Source: Edaphochlamys debaryana
Taxonomy: Eukaryota; Chlorophyta; Chlorophyceae; Chlamydomonadales
Length of the DNA stretch: 64,000 nucleotides
Assembly: GCA_016858145.1 (NCBI GenBank)
Contig: JAEHOE010000041.1
Coordinates: 496,001-560,000, forward strand
Direction: 5' to 3'
The translations under genes were made by a program, and so were the position numbers. Positions 21,001 to 33,000 of this stretch are shown piece by piece (position 1 is the first letter of the stretch; the number at the start of each line of letters is the position of its first letter). Under the pieces are notes generated by a model. It did no database searches. It saw nothing but the letters and a program-made list of their open reading frames with translations, and was not told the DNA's origin.

Positions 21001-24000
21001 GGACGTGACCGCTTCCCCTCATTGGATTCATTGCCCACCTGCGTGTTGTCCTTGTGACTGCTTCCTTCCCCAGCCTACTTCCCAGTTGCCCAGTCCTCCC
21101 CTGCCTGCCCTGCTCGACGGCTCCTTCTCCTAGCTGGACGGTTAGACCCAGGCTCCCCAGCACCCCAGCACGCCAGCACCCCAGCACTCAGGCCCACCTG
21201 CGTGTTGTCCTCGAAGCCCGACCCCGGCACATAGGAGCCATAGGCCGACACCTCGCCCGCACTGCAGTCCGCCAGGTTGGCCGGGCAGGGCACGGGGCAC
21301 GTGGACACGGGCACAGGCGGCTGTGGCGGCGACGGCGGGTATGCCGGCGGCAGCGGCGGCGACGGCGGCGGGGGTGGCGGCGGCGGCGGCGACGGCTTCG
21401 GCGGCGGCAGGGGCGGCGCGGGTGGCGGCGGCGATGGTGCCGTCGGCGGTGTGGTCGGCGACGGCGGCAGCGGCGGGCTCGGCGGCGGTAACGGCGGTGG
21501 CGTGGGCGGGAATGTCGGCGGCGCGGACGGCGGCGGCGATTTGATTGTGTCGTATCCGACCAGCCGTACGGCATCCAGTACGACACCTGCCGACATCTGG
21601 AAGGCCACGCCCGCCACCAGGTTCTGGTTTTCGGGCAGGCTGCATGAGTACCAGTAGGCCTGCTGGGACGGGTCGGTGCCCAGGCACTCGTAGCCGGCGG
21701 TGATGCAGTCATCCAGCTGCAGGGAGTGGGGGAGGCGGGGGGGAGGAGGGTTGGGTATTGGGTGGTGCGGGCTAGGGGGGTTGAGGGTAAGGCCCTGGTG
21801 TTGAGTCTTGGAGGGAGAGCGCTATCAGCCTTGCCGGGCTCCCATCCGGGCTGGGGCCATTAGTAAGGACCAGGTCCCGCTGACCTGTCAGGCGCTGTAA
21901 GGCTGCCCTTCTCTCCTCCCCATCTTGGAAGGTGCCGGTGGCCCAAGTGATGGCAAAAATTGCCCTTCCCTGCCGCGTTCCCTGTCCCCCCTCACCCCTT
22001 CGCCTGCACTACCCCTTCCCCTCCTCCCTGTCCTCCTTACGTATTGGAAGGTGCCGGTGTCCCAAATGATGGCAATGGACCCCACAAAGTACCCGCTGGG
22101 GTTGCTCGCGACGCGCAGCGACACCTGACACGCGTACAGATACTTGTCAAACAGCATCATGACCTGCGGCCCGAACGCGTCGTAACCGCCCGTCCACAGC
22201 TTGTCAGAGAGCTCGGGCGTGAGCGCGTCGGGGCCTGAAACGCAGAGCTGATCGCCGTAGTCGGGCGGGCCGAGCAGCGCCTCGGCTCCAGGGAATTCGC
22301 CGAGAAACTGGTTGCCGTACGCATACGTCTCGCCGACCTCGCAGTCCGCGACGCCGACGGGGCAGGACGCGGCGCAGACGCTAGGCGGCGCGGGCGGGGG
22401 CGGCGGGGGGGGCGGGGAGGGCGGGGAAGGGGGCGAGGGTGGGGGGGCGGGGGGCGAGGGCGGCGAGGGCGGTGCAGGCGGGGGCGCGGTCGGCGCGACG
22501 GGCGGCTTGGGCGCTGGCGGCTTCGGCGGAGGCTTCGGCGCCGGCGGCGGTGGCGGTGGCGGGGGCGACGGCTCGGGAGGTGGCGGCACGGCTGGCGGCG
22601 GCGTGTGCGGCGGCCATGGCGTGTACGGCGGAGTCATCGGCACCTCGGGGAACGGCGGCGGCGTGCCGGGCGGCGGCGGGAAGGAGCCGCCGTAACCGGT
22701 GAGCTTGATTGCGTCGACCACGGCAGCTGCCTGCAGCTCCACCACGAGTCCGGCGGCTAGGAAGCTGACGTCGGACAGGTCGCAGGTCCACCAGTAGGCC
22801 TGCTGCTCGGGGGTGGCCCCGGTGCAGACGGTGCTGTCGAGGGGACAGTCCAGGAGCTGGGGGGAGGGGTGGGGGGGTGGGAAGGAGGGGGTTGGGGGGT
22901 GGAAGGGGTGGCTAGTGTGGGCATGTATGGAGGGTAGGAGGTCAGCTTGGAACGCAAGAGACAGTGGGGTTCAGGTCTGATAGCTGAGCCGTCGTCAGTG
23001 TCCCCACGCCCCTATCTGCAACCTAACCCCTGGCTCACCCAGCTCAGCACCCCGTCCAGGCCCATGAGCGCCACCTGCCTCCCTCCCCCCCTTGCATCCT
23101 CCCCCCCTTGCCTCCTCCCCCTCTTGCCTCCCCCTCCCTGGCTCACCCAGCTCAGCACCCCGTCCAGGCCCACGAGCGCCACCTGCCTCCCTCCCCCCCT
23201 TGCCTCCTCCCCCTCTTGCCTCCCCCTCCCTGGCTCACCCAGCTCAGCACCCCGTCCAGGCCCATGAGCGCCACCTGGCCCAGGCCCCCGCCGGGGTTGG
23301 AGGCCACCTTGATGGCGAGCTGTTGGGGGGGAAGACGGGTGTGTGGGGAGTAAGGAGGGGTTGCGACTTGAGAGGAGGACGCTTGGGGCTTTGGGTAGAT
23401 AGGAGCTAGTTGGGGACGTTCGAGACTGTGGAGGCAGAGGTGGAATGACGCAGCCCTGGAACCAGCGAGCGCACCTGGCAGGCGTACACGGGCCGGTCCA
23501 TGATCACAATGGCGAGCTGCCCCATGACCGCCGAGCTGCCGCTGAGGCTCCACAGCTGGTCGCTGTACTGTTCGGGCACAGAGCTCGAGTCGGCGAAGCA
23601 GGTGCCGTTGTACGTGTCGGCGCCGACGAGTGGATAGTAAGTTGGATCGTCGCCGAGACCCTTCGCGACCCAGACCGTCTGCTCGCCCGCGGCGCAGTCC
23701 ACGGCCATGTCGGTGCGATCGGTCGGACATGCTGCCATGCAGGTCGCCGCGGGTGGCGCGACGGGCGGCGTGGATGGTGGTGCGGGCGGCAAAGGCGCAA
23801 AGCCAATGACTCGCACCGAGTCCGCCACCACAGCGCTGTGGAGTGACACCTGCACGCCCTTGGCCGGGACCTCGCTGTACGGCACGTCGCACGAGATCCA
23901 CGTGGCCGACTTGTTCGTCTCGGCCGTACAGGGGTCGCTGACGATGTTGCAGCTCGCGAGCTGCAGAGGGGATAGGTGCGCGGGGCCAGAGGTCAGAAAG

Positions 24001-27000
24001 GAGCCCCGACGGGAGGCTGGTCACGGGAAGCCAGGGGGCTGAGTGGTGACATGCGCAGCCAGTGCGCAGCGCTAGCTAGCTAAGCTGTTGGGGGGTTCAA
24101 GGTGGGGCAGGGGAAGGGCGCTTTGCGCACTTCCGCCTCTTCTGCTGTTGGGCTTGTATTTTCCTCTTTTTCTCACAGCCGACTAGGCCCAGAACCCCCT
24201 GCAACAGCCATATCCCTCGCAGTCAACGTCTCACATCGGCGGTGGAGTCGTCCACATAGATGATGTTGTTCCACATTACCGTGTTTCCTCCTGGGTTGCT
24301 GACAAGCAGCACAGCCACCTGCGGGCGAGCGCAAGCCGGGGACGGGGGTGAGTCCAGGTTTGCACACAGCCCCTCCAACCCCCTTGCCCCCCTCCCAGTC
24401 GGCTCCTTCCACACTCCAACCCCCTTCCTCTCCCCCGCTCTCTCCTCCCTCTCCTCCCCCCTTGCGAACCATCCACCCACCTGGCACGCAAACACAGACT
24501 CTGCAAACGTCAGCGTCACGATGGTCGACTCCTCGGGTGGGTCCCCCGGTGCCGTCCACAGCTGCCCCTGCAGCTCCGCCGTCACATTCTCAGGCCCGGC
24601 CAGGCACTGCCCGTAGTACGACGGCCGGCCCGCCAGCGCCGCCACGCTGACGTCATCGCCCGGCTGTACGGCAGCGTACGACACGACCTCGCCCACGTCA
24701 CAGCTGGCGGTACCGTTGGGGCACAGGAAGGTGCAGACGGGGGCGGTGAGGGGGGGCGCGAGGGGCGCGAGGGGTGCGGGCGGGGCCAGGGGCGGCGGGG
24801 GGGCGATGGGGGCGTCGGGTACGTTGGGGAGGCCCGGTGGCGGCGGCCACGGGGGCAGCGGCGTGTACGGCGGCCACGGGGTGTACGGCACCCAGGGCCA
24901 GCCTGGCGGCGTGGACAGTATCTCAGGCGGCGAGGGCGCGCTCGGCGGTGACTGCTTGAGCACCGGGAAACCAATCACCCGTACGGCATCCAGTACGGCC
25001 AAGTCGTCCACCTCGAACGCCAGGCCCGACACCAGGCTGGTGCTGTCCGGCAGATCGCACGTGTACCAGTACGGCTTCTGATCCGGTGAAGTACAGACTG
25101 TCGAATCCAGCACGCACATGCCGTCCAGCTGGGGGTGGCGGCGCGGGAAAGCGGAGGATGGTGGGTTACGAAAGCCAAGTGCGCACGAGGTTGGGCCGTG
25201 TAGTTTGCGCCAGCTGCTAGCTCGCCAGCCCACTGCCCGCTTCGAAACAGCTGGGGTCCCCAAAAGGCAAGCGCGCACGAGGTTGTGGCGAGGCACGACA
25301 TGGGCCGTTTGGCTCTTGTCAGGCTAGCACGTGAAGGAGCCGCCGGCAAGCAACCAATACCCTAAGCTGGTTCAGCAACGCAGCGCTAGGTGGCGCTAGG
25401 TGGCGCTAGGTGGCGCAACGCAGGGCGCTAGGTGGCGCGGCCGCGGGCCCGGGCTCACCCAATTGAGCACGCCGTTCCATAGGATGAGCGCCATTGCGCC
25501 CAGGGAGGTGCCCCCGTTGGAGGCCACACGGATCGAGACCTGGGGCGGCGGAGGGCAGCGAGGCAGGCAGGGCGGTTGAGAAGGAGCGTGGCCGGTCCGG
25601 ATCGACAGCTTGTGTCGGGCGAAAGAGAAACTGGGTTGCCCCAACCTACGCCCCCTGGACTCTTCTCGCTCCTCGGCAAACGGCACAAGCGCCAGCTCGC
25701 CCCTCTTCCTCTTCCGCCCCCCCCCTCCCCCGGCCCTCACCTGGCACGCGTACACGCTCTCATTGAAGTTCACCAGAGTGACCTGCTTGTACGGCGATCC
25801 GCCGGGCCTAAACCAAAGCTTGGATTTGAGATCCTCATCCGACACGGCCGTGGAATCCGTGAGGCACTGCCCGTTGTAGTCGGGCGGTCCCATCAGAGGG
25901 TCGCCGCCCTGGCCGGGCGCCGCATCTCCGCTGCCGCCGCCGCCGTACACCGTGATCTCGCCGATGTTGCAATCGATCATGGGCTCATCGAAGTAGTACG
26001 GCGGCCCCTCGCACGGCACCTTGCATTGGGACGAGCCCGGTGCGAGCGGCGGGGACATGGGGGTGGCAGGGGGTACGGGCGGCGACGGCGGTGGAGCGGG
26101 CGGCATCGGCGGGGCCTGCGGCGGGTCCGGCTGCGGCGGCGGGCCGTACGGCATGTAGCCAACCACCCGTACAGCATCGATCACGGCGGTGCCGTTGAGC
26201 GTGAAGATCACGCCGCGGGCGTAGGCCGCGGCCGGCAGGTTGCACCTGGGGGGACGGGGAGCGGGGGTCGAGAGCGTGTGGTGAATCACGAGTCCGGCGA
26301 GCGGTGGAGCAAGCAACAACGGGGGTTGGCGCATGAGAACACATGAGCAGCCAGCACGGGTTGACACGTGACGGAAGATCTGGGAGCAAGGAGGGCGCCA
26401 CCAAAACACAGCGCTCCGCCGGCAACCAGGCCTCAGGGCGGCATCAGTGAAAAGCGAGAAGGCTGGGTCTGTCGTGCGAGTGGCTGAGAGGCACTCCGCT
26501 GACCTACGGGGCGGACGGAACCCGGGTTCTCGGCAGGGGCCTGGTCGGGGCTGCTCACCTGTACCAGTACGCCTCGCCCCACGCGGCGTTGCCGTCGCAA
26601 AGGTTGTTATCAATGGGGCAATCGAACTGCGGTGCAGGGGGGCGGGGGGATGGCCGGACGGACGCTCAGGGGAAGTAAGAGTAGGTGATACTGTAGTCGT
26701 TCGCACCAGCTACGAGAAAGCGGGGTCATGCAGGGGAGGTAAGAGATCGCCGTGTGCACAAGCGCCTCGAGGCCCTCCCCGCCCCTTCCATGCATCTCGT
26801 CAAGCGCTATTTGTTCCCATCCGCGCCGCGCCGGCCCCGGCGATTGCCCACACCACACAATCCCAGGCGGCAGGCTTACGTATGCGGGTTCGCTGCCGTT
26901 CAGCAGAAGGCCGACGCGCGTGACCGTGTTGCCCTTTGTGTTGGATGCCACCCGGACCGCAACCTAGGGGTGGGGAAGGGAGTGTCATGAGCATGGGTTG

Positions 27001-30000
27001 CCTCGGTTTAGAGAGGGGAAAGACCGCGGTGCACGGACCTTTTCGCGACCAGGCCCCAAGTGGGCCTCCGGCGGGCCCAAGCTGGGCCCAAGCGCTCCTA
27101 ACCTCACCCCCCTCACCTGGCACGCGAACACCGGCGTATCCAGCGCCACCTCCACCACCGCATCCTTTCCCTCGGGCGTGGTCCACAGCTGGTCCGTGTA
27201 CGAATCCGGTACGAAGTTGGGTCCGTCCATGCACGGGCCGTAGTACGTCTCCCAGCCCAGCAGGGTGTTGTACCCGCCGGGGCCGCGATTTGGGTCGGTC
27301 GCGTTTGAGGACGCGTAAACCACCATGTAACCCATTGAGCAGTCGGACTTTGCCGGGTTGCACGGGACCTTGCATTGATCGGGCGGCGGCGCCTGAGGCG
27401 GGCTGGGCGGGGCCGGCGGCGCGGGCGGCGGCGACTGCAGCACGCCGTACCCGGCAATCTGTACGGCATCCAGTACGGCGGTGGGCGTGATCTCGAACGA
27501 CAGCCCGACGGCCATGTTGTTGATGATTGGGATGTCGCACGAGTACCAGTACGCGATCTCGCCCGGGAAGGTGCCGGTGCAGGGCTGCTGGTCACTCGGG
27601 CAGTTGAGCTGCGGGTGCATGGGGCCGGGAACACACGATAAGCACAGTATACACATGGTCCACACGGGCTTGCTAGGTCAAGAAAACAGGCCGGCATTGG
27701 TATGCAAGCCAGCGAGTATGTCTCGGACGGGTGCAGAAACATGGAGTTTGGCTCGACATTGGGCCTTCTGGCATCCTCCACTGCACTGTACATTTCCCCG
27801 TACAGGCCGTACGGGATACTCACGTCCGACTGGAAACCGCCGTCCACCAGCAGTGAGACGCGCCCAATGGGAGAGCCGGGGCTGCTCGCGATGCGGAACG
27901 ACACCTGCGCTCACACACGGCGGTGGGGCGAGCAGGCGGTAGTGGGCACGTGCACGGCAACACGCCGGCCCTCACTGTGCGCACGCCAAGCCCCTGCCCG
28001 GCCTTCCAACACACTGCTGGGGTGCTAGGCGCCAGCCGCCTACAACGCTCAGCTCTCTCGCCCTCTTTCCGCCACCAGCCCTCAGCCCACCGCTCCTACT
28101 GCCCCCCCACTGCCATCTCACCTGGCAGGCGTAGATCTTATCAAACGTCAGATTGATCGTTGCCCGCATGTCGCGGCCTCCCGTCGTGAGCGCGGCCCAC
28201 AACTTGCCCTCCGTTTTGTTGATGGCGGCAGAGCTCGCAATGCAATCGCCGAAGTATTGCGGACCGCCAAGAAGCGGCGCGATACTGTCGGTTCGGGCCG
28301 CATCGCTGGTGCCGGTCGCGTATATCAACTTGTAGTCGTTGCAATCCGCGGCCCACCAAGGACACTCGGCCAGGCACGCAAAGGGCGACGGCACGGCGGG
28401 CGCGTCAGGGGCATTCGGCGCGTACGGCGTGTACGGCGGGAGCGGCGTGTACGGCGGCAGATCGGGCCAAGCGGGCGGCGCGTCCGGGTAGTACGGCGTG
28501 TACGGCGGGAGGGGGGTGTACGGCGGCATGTCCGGGAAGGAGGGGGGGTTGGGGCCGAAGGGCGGGAAGTCCGGCATGTACGGCAGGCCGGGGAACTCTG
28601 GCGGCATGGGCGGCGCGGGCGGGGGCGAGGGCGGCGGCGGCGGTACCAGTGCCGGGTATCCCACGACGCGTACGGCATCTACGACCATCGTATCTGCCAT
28701 GCCGATCGTGAGGCCCGACACCAAGATGTTGGCGCTGGCCAGGCGGCACGTGTACCAGAAAGCTTGGCTGGGAGCGTTCGTACAAGGCACGGGGGTGTCA
28801 CAGTCAGTCACCTGCGGCATTCGGGCAGTACAAGGGGGCGTGAAGGGCGGGTGCAGCGGCAAGAGTCAGAAGCGAAGTAAAGCATTGGGTTCAAGCTTAC
28901 GGCCGCCAGGGTACACATGCCCCGACCCCCCTCCTGTGCCGCCTTAGCACCTCGCTCCCAGCACCCTGCACAACCCCAGCACCCACCTCACTCAACAATG
29001 ACCACACCCCCGCACCAGCACCAGACCTTCCCACGCTCCTCGACCCCAGCGCCCAACCACCCCTTCCCGCACACACATAACCCACCCAGATCATGACTCC
29101 GTTGGGCAAGTTGAGCGCCACGGGACTGATGGCGGTGCCTCCAGGCGTGCTCACCACCCGCACTTGGACCTGTGGGGAAGGGCGGGGTGGTATCTTGAGC
29201 AAGAGGAAACCGTGTAGCGTCCTAAAGTAGATAGCGTCGGCCACCGAGGGGCGGGGGCAGGAAGGGAGGGAGCGGAAGGAGCGGCTTCCGCCCCCCCTAT
29301 CCTCGCCCTTCCATGCCCACATCTTTTATACCTTAGCACCCGCTCACCCCGCCCCCACCCGACACCGGCGCGCCAAGGCACCTCCAGGCCAAAGCCAGCG
29401 CCAAGCAAACCCTCCCCACCCTTACCTGGCACGCGTACAGCATCTGATCCAGATCCACCATAACGAGATCCTGCCCGGATCCAGCTTTCGGGACCCAGAG
29501 ATCTCCCGTGAGCTCCCACGGCACGGCCCAGTTCCCGGGCAGGCAAGATCCGTCGTACGTGGCGGGCCCCAGCAGGGCGTCGTACCCCCCGAAGGCCGCC
29601 CACTCGGGGTCAGAGGTGCCCGCGGAAGCGTAGGCAGCGGTAACCGTGGAGCAGTCGGCGGTGGAACCCGGGCAGGGGAGGCCGCAGGTGAGGGCATCGA
29701 CGCCGGGGGCGGCGGGGGGCGAGGGCGGGGCCGGCAGCGGGTACCCGATGACACGCACGCCGTCCAACACCACTCGGTTGGAGAGGCTCAGTGTGACCCC
29801 CTTGACGAGCGACTGCGCGTCGGCTGTCATGCACCTGGGGGGTGGGGGCGTTTGGGGGTGGGGTGCGGTTACAGCAGGCGTGAGGGTGGGGGAGCGGAAG
29901 GGCGAGGGAGCGGGTGAGAAGGAAAGCCAACAGGCGGCCATGCAACCAAGATAGCCAGAGGGAGGTCAAAGAAGAGCGGGGGACTGGTGATGTGGTGCTG

Positions 30001-33000
30001 AAGAGGGCAGCGCTCCTGGTTTCTTCACTGTGCCCCGGCCGCGCCAGTGGGAGGCCAGGGGAACGGGGGCCCGGTGAAGCGGCGGGGCAAAGTCAGACAT
30101 GTTTTCCCCTACTACCGCACCTGAACCAGAAGGCCACCTCTGCGTCGCTGGTGCCGTTGCAGCGCTCCGCTCCGGAACAGTCCGTCAGCTGGGGAGCGGA
30201 GGGTTGGGGTGGGCGTAAGGGGATGGGGTGGTGTGGGGTTGGATGGAGTTGTGAGGCGGCGGGGAGCAGTTTGGCGGCAGCGAGGGGGGCTGTAGTGATG
30301 GATCTCGTCCGCCGTCTGCCAGTGTGGAGAAGTGATGGGGCTTCTCACCGGCGTCTGCCCGCTGGGGTAAAGGTCCACCATGATGGGCCAAAGGTCCAGC
30401 GCGACGCGCCCCGGCGTGCTGACGACACGGATGTTGACCTACAGGGGGTAAGATGGGAGGCATGTGGCCGAGCGAAAGGATGAGCGAGCGCGGGGACGCG
30501 GGGCCGTGGCGGTGCCGCAGCGTGCCGTAACCTGCCGTGCAGTCGTCTCGCCTCGGTTACGCCCGCCGCCTCGGCGACCTCAGGCACAACCAATCAGCCT
30601 CTGGCACCCAGCCCAGAGCCGGCCCAAGCCCAAGCCAACCTGACCCAACCAGCACACCATGCCCGAACCCGTGTCGCTCACCTCGCACGCATACACCGGC
30701 TGCGCCAGGGACACACTGACCATATCCACATCGCTCGAGCCGGCCGGCAGCGAGAACACCTGACTCGCCAGAGCCGTGGGCACGGACTCAGGTCCCGCCA
30801 AGCACTTCCCGGCATACGTGGGCTTCCCGATAAGCCCACTAGTGCCTGTGGGACCGGCGGCTGCGTAGGTTTCGATCGGACCGGAGGAGCAGCTCGCGCC
30901 AGCTGGGCACTCGGACGGGCAGGTGGGTGGTGGGGGCGCGGCAGGCGGCGACGGGAGCGGCGGCGGGCTGGGCAGGGAGGGGGGCGGCGACTTGACGGCG
31001 GGGGCGAAACCCACGACACGCACGCCGTCCACGACGGTTGCGTTGTCGAGATCGAACGAGATGCCGTACGCGAGCGCAAAGGGATTGTTGAGGGTGCACA
31101 TGTACCAATAGGCGCTCTCGGTATCATCGCGGCCCAGGCAGGGGGTGATGGGGGCACAGCTTGACACCTGCGGCGAAGGGAAGAGGAGCAGCCACAGTAA
31201 GGCCAAAACGGTCGTGGAGTCGTCGCTGAAAGCAGCCATGACAGAGGAGCGCCATGACTGCTAGTGAAACTGTTTAGGAGTTGAGGCGAGGAGCCAGGCG
31301 GCCTACGCCTCAAGGCCGGCTGTTACCGGTATCCTCAAAAAGGGCGGCATAAGCCTGAGAAAGCGGCCCACGTCTGGCCGTATTGCATGGCCTCACCATG
31401 CTCTTTATGCCGCCCGCAAGGCTCAGAGCAACGTTTGTGACCGACGAGGGTAGTCCGGGCGTCTGCGTGATGCGGATCCCCACCTGCGCAGCACACATAC
31501 GACAGAGCACACGTGTTCGGCCTTGTCCTGAGGACGGATAACGCCCACGCAAACCTGGGGATTGCCTAGTACTGCCCACCAGCCCCACTGCCACTCCCAG
31601 ACGCACCGAGGACGCGTACACGGGGTACACGTGCGCCGGGCTTACTCACCCCACGCGTCTGCACATATAGTCCGGTCTGCCTTTCACCCCCTTCGAAAAC
31701 CCCCGGACGCACCGAGCAGGCGTACACGGGCCGCTGCAAGGGCACCAGCACCGTAGTCGGGCCCGGGCCCTCCGGCGGTACGTACATCCCATCGCGATCT
31801 GCGTCCAGGATCTCCGACGTATTCGCCGTACAAAGGCCCGCATACGCCGGGGCTCCCGCAAGCGACGGCAGCGCGTCGACTCCGCCGTACACCACAATGG
31901 GTCCCGTACAATCTGCCTCCGGTTCCGGGCACTGGTCCATGCACGACACATCGGGCGATTGCGCGGCCGGCGGCGGGTAGCCCAGCACCCTCACTGCGTC
32001 CACTGCCACTCCCTCTGACAGCAGAAAGCGAATGGCCGCCACCTGTTGGCTTGCGTCCAGGGTGCACGTGTACCAGCGGGCAGCACCGCCCTGGCACGGG
32101 TCCTGGGCGTCGCAGCTGTCGACCTGAGGGCCGGATGGAAAGGAAGGGTTGGGGCGGGGGCGACACGGCTGGGGGAGGCGTGGGGAGGTCCCGCTCGAGC
32201 GCGTGAGGCCCCGCGCCCGGGCCCCGTGTAGAGGGCACACGTCGGTTCCACAAGGCCAAGCACCGCCACAGCTGAAGCTGGAATAGAACACGAGGCCCCG
32301 TGTCATCGCCCCTACCACGGGCTCCGCTGGGCTAAGGCAAGCCACCCCCCCTCGCTCACCCCGCCCAGGGTTCCGTCGCTGAGCATGGGCAGGAGATCCA
32401 TGATGGCTTCCGAGCCCCCGGGGCTGAGGACCACGTGGATGGCGATCTGGGGGGTGGGACGGGGATGGGGGGGGGCAGGGGAAGGGGAGGGAGGTTGTGG
32501 ATCAGGGCGAGGCAGGACATGTGCCCAACACCTCCCCCGCCCGCCCGCTCCTCCTCACCTGAAACCTGTGCTCCCACCCACCCCCACTCCAAGCCCCCGA
32601 GACGCTCCTCACCTGGCACCTGTGCTCCCACCCACCCCCACTCCAAGCCCCCGAGACGCTCCTCACCTGGCACGCGTACACGACCTGCCCGAAGTCCACC
32701 GTGAAATTCTTGGGCCCCTGGCCCTCAGAAACCATCAGCAGGCTGGCCAACTCGTCGGCCCGAATCGCGCTCGCATTTGCAAAGCACGTATCGAACTTTG
32801 GCGCGTCGACAAGCCCCGGCGCCACGTCGGCGCCGTCCACGCCGTACGCGAGTACGGCACCGGCCGTACAGTCCGCCGGCTCCATGCACGGCGTGATGCA
32901 GACATCGTTGGGCGGCGGGGGCGGGGGCAAGGCCGGGGGTGGCGGCGGCAGCTTGCCAGCCCACCCCACCAGCTCCACGCTGTCGATCACCACCGACTCG

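Noticed and set aside
19422..22702. Plus-strand Gly-rich frames opposite gene A (for example 19422-20129, 21277-21657, 22312-22695)
   Set aside because: They are the antisense of Pro-rich linker codons (CCG/CCC read backwards as Gly/Arg). They lack their own splice or domain evidence, while the minus strand has clean exon phases.
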